From positions 1 to 25,864 of the forward strand of contig CAAFIN010000256.1 of assembly GCA_900762945.1 (NCBI GenBank): 25,864 bases of DNA, given 5' to 3'. Position numbers and translations under genes: made by a program. The stretch's first letter is position 1, and every line of letters begins with the position of its first letter. Shown one piece after another: positions 23,337 to 25,864 of this stretch. The notes under the pieces were generated by a model. The model saw only the letters and a list, made by a program, of their open reading frames with translations. It made no database searches and was not told the DNA's origin. Source of the stretch: Clostridia bacterium (GTDB taxonomy: Bacteria > Bacillota > Clostridia > Christensenellales > Pumilibacteraceae).

Positions 23337-24599
23337 ATGTTAGACGTAAAATTCGTTGTGGAAAACGCCGACCTCGTAAAAGCGGCTATGAAAACTCGCA
23401 GCGGCGAGTACGACGTGGACATCGTTCTCGAACTCGACCGCCAGCGCCGCGAGATCCTTAAAGAAGTAGAAGCGCTCAAAGCCGAGCGCAACCGCGAATC
23501 CGCTCAGGTTGCCGCGCTCAAGAAAGAGAAGAAAGACGCGTCCGCAATCATCGCGAGCATGAAAACCGTGGGCGAGAAAATCAAAGCCCTCGACGACGAA
23601 CTCGGACCCGTTGAGTCCGGACTGAGAATGGCGATGCTGTCCATTCCGAATATCCCCGACAAGACCGTGCCTATCGGCAAGGACGACACCGAAAACGTCG
23701 AGATCCGCAAATTCATGGAACCGACTAAATTCGACTTTACGCCCAAAGCGCACTGGGATATCGGCGACGCGCTGAATATCCTCGATCCCGCGACCGCCGC
23801 GAAAATCACCGGCGCGCGCTTTACCGTCTACCGCGGCTTGGGCGCAAGACTGGAACGCGCGATCTACAACTTTATGCTCGACACGCACACCGCGAACGGC
23901 TACACCGAGATTTTCCCGCCGTTCATGGTCAACCGCGACAGCATGACCGGCACCGGGCAGCTTCCGAAGTTCGAAGAGGACGCTTACGCCGTCAAGAACA
24001 CCGATTACTTCCTTATCCCGACCGCCGAAGTACCCGTTACGAACATGTACCGCGGCGAAGTGCTTGACGCGGAAACGCTTCCGTACTACTACTGTGCGTA
24101 CACCGCTTGCTTCAGAGGCGAAGCGGGCAGCGCGGGCAGAGATACGCGCGGGCTTATCCGTCAGCACCAGTTCAACAAGGTCGAACTCGTCAAGTTCACT
24201 ATGCCCGACAAGAGTTGGGACGAACTCGAATCGCTCACTCACGAAGCCGAACTCATCTTGCAGAAGATCGGGCTTCCGTACCGCGTAGTTTGTCTGTCGA
24301 CCGGCGACCTCGGTTTCTCGTCCGCAAAGACCTACGACATAGAAGTCTGGCTCCCGTCCTACAACAGATACGTCGAGATCTCGTCCTGCTCGAACTTCGT
24401 CGACTATCAGGCGCGCAGAATGAACATCAAGTACCGCACCCGCGACGGCAAAACCGGTTTCGTGCATACGCTCAACGGTAGCGGGCTGGCAGTAGGCAGA
24501 ACCACCGCCGCGATCCTCGAGAACTTCCAGAACCCCGACGGCACGGTGCGCGTACCGGACGTTCTCGTTCCGTACATGGGCACGGATATCATAAAGTAA
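23337..24599 (+). CDS. serS: Seryl-tRNA synthetase
   Basis: The 420-residue class II synthetase charges tRNA-Ser (and tRNA-Sec where present). The N-terminal ~110 residues form the long helical tRNA-binding arm, rich in Lys and Glu. The catalytic domain has TAEVPVTN (229-236), motif 2 FRGEAGSAGRDTRGLIRQHQF (259-279) and motif 3 NGSGLAVGRT (380-389). EISSCSNFVDYQARR (347-361) is family-specific. The start at 23337 has AGAAGGG upstream and matches the family N-terminus (MLDVKFVVEN); an in-frame ATG at 23292 overlaps the promoter and was rejected. The length is normal. Confidence 0.98.
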   Translation: MLDVKFVVENADLVKAAMKTRSGEYDVDIVLELDRQRREILKEVEALKAERNRESAQVAALKKEKKDASAIIASMKTVGEKIKALDDELGPVESGLRMAMLSIPNIPDKTVPIGKDDTENVEIRKFMEPTKFDFTPKAHWDIGDALNILDPATAAKITGARFTVYRGLGARLERAIYNFMLDTHTANGYTEIFPPFMVNRDSMTGTGQLPKFEEDAYAVKNTDYFLIPTAEVPVTNMYRGEVLDAETLPYYYCAYTACFRGEAGSAGRDTRGLIRQHQFNKVELVKFTMPDKSWDELESLTHEAELILQKIGLPYRVVCLSTGDLGFSSAKTYDIEVWLPSYNRYVEISSCSNFVDYQARRMNIKYRTRDGKTGFVHTLNGSGLAVGRTTAAILENFQNPDGTVRVPDVLVPYMGTDIIK

Positions 24600-24653
24600 A
24601 ACCGCAATAAGGGCGGCAGACTTAGCCGACCCGACAAACCAAAGAACTATGCT

Positions 24654-24685
24654 AACGCCCGAGTGCGACTACCGCCCCGGGCGTT
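24654..24685 (+). other. Hairpin in the leader of the last gene
   Basis: AACGCCCG (24654-24661) and CGGGCGTT (24678-24685) are perfect inverted arms around a 16-base loop. The loop contains CCGCCC, which could also pair with GGGCGG at 24611-24616. The hairpin lies between serS and the next gene and has no T-run on the plus strand. Eight bases later comes AAAGGAG (24691-24697 region), the ribosome site of the next gene. It may protect or regulate the downstream message, or end the serS transcript weakly. Confidence 0.5.
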
Positions 24686-24706
24686 AAGTAAAAGGAGTAC
24701 AAACTA

Positions 24707-25816
24707 ATGAAAGGCGCAGGCTCGTTTTTCGGGTGGCTGGGTCACGGCTTACTCAAAGTACTGAAATTTCTGTTGTTTCGGCTGGGATTATGGGTCCCGG
24801 CGGCTTATTCGTTACTGTTCGTGATAGTCACCGCCGTCACTCGCACCGCCTTTTCGTCCGTGTGGGGCGTGTACGTTTTCGGACTGTGCGTGACGTGCGT
24901 GTTCGCCGTGGCGTTGGCGTGCCTCGGTTTTATCCACCGCGCCGACAAAAAGAAAGCGGGCGAGGGCAGATCCGCCGGCTACGTCAAGGAAATGACCGAG
25001 AACCAAAATAACGTGCAGTTCGTCGAGGGCGCTCAAGGCGACGGAAACCAAGCCTCCGCGCCCGCCGCAGTGCCGCCGCAACAGCCGTACCCCGGACAAC
25101 CCGCGCCGCAACAACCCTATCAAAATCTGCCGCAACAGCCGTATCAAGCTCAGCCGTACCCCGGGCAAACTTACGCTCAGCCGTATCAAAACCCGCAAAA
25201 CGGCGGCTACGCTCAGCCTTATCCGCAAGCCGCGTCGTACGCTCAGCCGTACCCACCGCAACAACCCCAACAACCGCAACAACCCGCGCAAACGGACTAT
25301 AACCGCGACTACAACCGCGATTACGGTCGGGGCTTCGGCGGCAACGCAAGCGGCGACGAAACGACGATCGACGGCAAGCCCGGATTTTTCAGTTACAACG
25401 TCAACCGCGAACCGAAAAAGCCCGAGTACACCGGCGGCGACCCCGGATTTTTGAGTTATTACCCCGAGCGCGACGCGGAAAACGTCCGCAGAGCCGCCGC
25501 GTTCGATACCGGCGAGGAACCGACGGACGACTTTGCCCGCCGCGACCGCGACTTTACGCGCGACAACGACTTTTTGAGGTCGAATCGCGGTGACTTCGGA
25601 CGCGCCGACGAGTTTACGCGCGGCGGCAGAGGCGAGGAAAGCGCGGCTGTGCCGTTTCCGACCGCAGTACCCGAAAAGCCCGCGATTTTCCGCACCCGCA
25701 TGGACCCGAATATGCTGATTTACGAGTATTCCGATCGGCTCGAGTTCTATAAAATCACCGCGCAAGGTCCGGTGCGCGTTTCCGTCGAGTACAAAAACCC
25801 CGGCGGCAATAGGTGA
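24707..25816 (+). CDS. Unrecognised two-pass membrane protein with Pro/Gln/Tyr-rich disordered region
   Basis: I do not recognise this 369-residue protein. Two hydrophobic segments (about 18-45 and 53-76) suggest a membrane anchor, followed by HRADKK. Residues ~120-200 are low-complexity repeats of PQQPY, PYPGQ and YAQPY; then NRDYNRDYGRGFGG. Two similar blocks, KPGFFSYNVNRE (224-235) and DPGFLSYYPERD (245-256), point to an internal duplication. Residues ~260-310 are rich in Asp, Arg and Phe. The last ~45 residues (AIFRTRMDPNMLIYEYSDR...EYKNP) look folded and beta-strand-like. The start has AAAGGAG at nine bases. Codon composition is like its neighbours. The tail is probably cytosolic and scaffold-like, but no function can be assigned. 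Confidence 0.85.
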   Translation: MKGAGSFFGWLGHGLLKVLKFLLFRLGLWVPAAYSLLFVIVTAVTRTAFSSVWGVYVFGLCVTCVFAVALACLGFIHRADKKKAGEGRSAGYVKEMTENQNNVQFVEGAQGDGNQASAPAAVPPQQPYPGQPAPQQPYQNLPQQPYQAQPYPGQTYAQPYQNPQNGGYAQPYPQAASYAQPYPPQQPQQPQQPAQTDYNRDYNRDYGRGFGGNASGDETTIDGKPGFFSYNVNREPKKPEYTGGDPGFLSYYPERDAENVRRAAAFDTGEEPTDDFARRDRDFTRDNDFLRSNRGDFGRADEFTRGGRGEESAAVPFPTAVPEKPAIFRTRMDPNMLIYEYSDRLEFYKITAQGPVRVSVEYKNPGGNR

Positions 25817-25840
25817 GCGGATTTATAAGGTCGGGTAAAA

Positions 25841-25864
25841 GATAAGCAACGGCTTGTCCTTATC
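25841..25864 (+). terminator. Possible terminator hairpin cut by the window end
   Basis: GATAAG (25841-25846) and CTTATC (25859-25864), with inner CAA/TTG around CGGC, form a stem with a two-base bulge 25 bases after the stop of the last gene. The window ends at the hairpin, so a following T-run cannot be checked. Confidence 0.4.

Noticed and set aside
23340..24467. 375-residue minus-strand frame opposite serS
   Set aside because: It is fully overlapped by a well-conserved serS and has the Val/Phe/Arg-rich composition of a shadow frame.

Overview
The window reads as chromosomal DNA of a GC-rich member of the Bacillota, most likely an uncultured gut Clostridia. The grounds are: a Gram-positive-type dihydroorotate dehydrogenase with its PyrK partner, a Bacillus/Clostridium-type orotate phosphoribosyltransferase, a SpoVB/MurJ-type flippase, strong AGGAGG-like ribosome binding sites, and a tRNA that encodes its CCA end. 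The lineage is inference; no 16S or marker search could be run.

Layout. 23-98 is tRNA-Thr(GGT) with a perfect terminator hairpin. 136-620 is non-coding and full of hairpin repeats. Genes then run leftward on the minus strand: a lactonase-type beta-propeller protein (621-1592) and a giant 1874-residue DUF4011/SF1 helicase/Vsr-like/DUF3320 protein (1860-7484). A 570-base non-coding stretch (7485-8054) holds a terminator and a 301-base fold-back element. Next, also on the minus strand, is a complete eight-gene pyrimidine operon, transcribed pyrB-pyrC-pyrK-pyrD-pyrF-pyrE-carA-carB (17502 down to 8055). Its promoter and a terminator/antiterminator leader lie at 17525-17677. Upstream of it is a two-gene ABC-2 exporter (17838-19816). 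On the plus strand follow homoserine kinase (19975-20868), a 484-base repeat-rich gap, a SpoVB/MurJ-like flippase (21353-23179), seryl-tRNA synthetase (23337-24599) and an unrecognised membrane protein with a Pro/Gln/Tyr-rich tail (24707-25816).

How it works together. The eight pyr/car genes supply every step from glutamine, bicarbonate and aspartate to UMP. Junctions are tight (TAATG, ATGA overlaps, or stop codons built into the next Shine-Dalgarno), so translation is probably coupled. The leader can form either an intrinsic terminator or a competing antiterminator, so the operon is very probably attenuated. No pyrR gene is in view and no canonical PyrR loop is obvious. The other genes are single or paired units with their own promoters; four promoters have 17-base spacers.

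What stands out. Non-coding DNA is crowded with palindromic repeats of at least three kinds: GATCC/GATGACG-bounded elements, arrays of short hairpins each followed by ATATCAC, and a tandem module sharing 11 bases with the tRNA 3' end. The giant helicase is the only defence-like gene. Its nuclease-like domain seems to lack the usual acidic residue. I see no transposase, integrase, phage gene, CRISPR array or rRNA.
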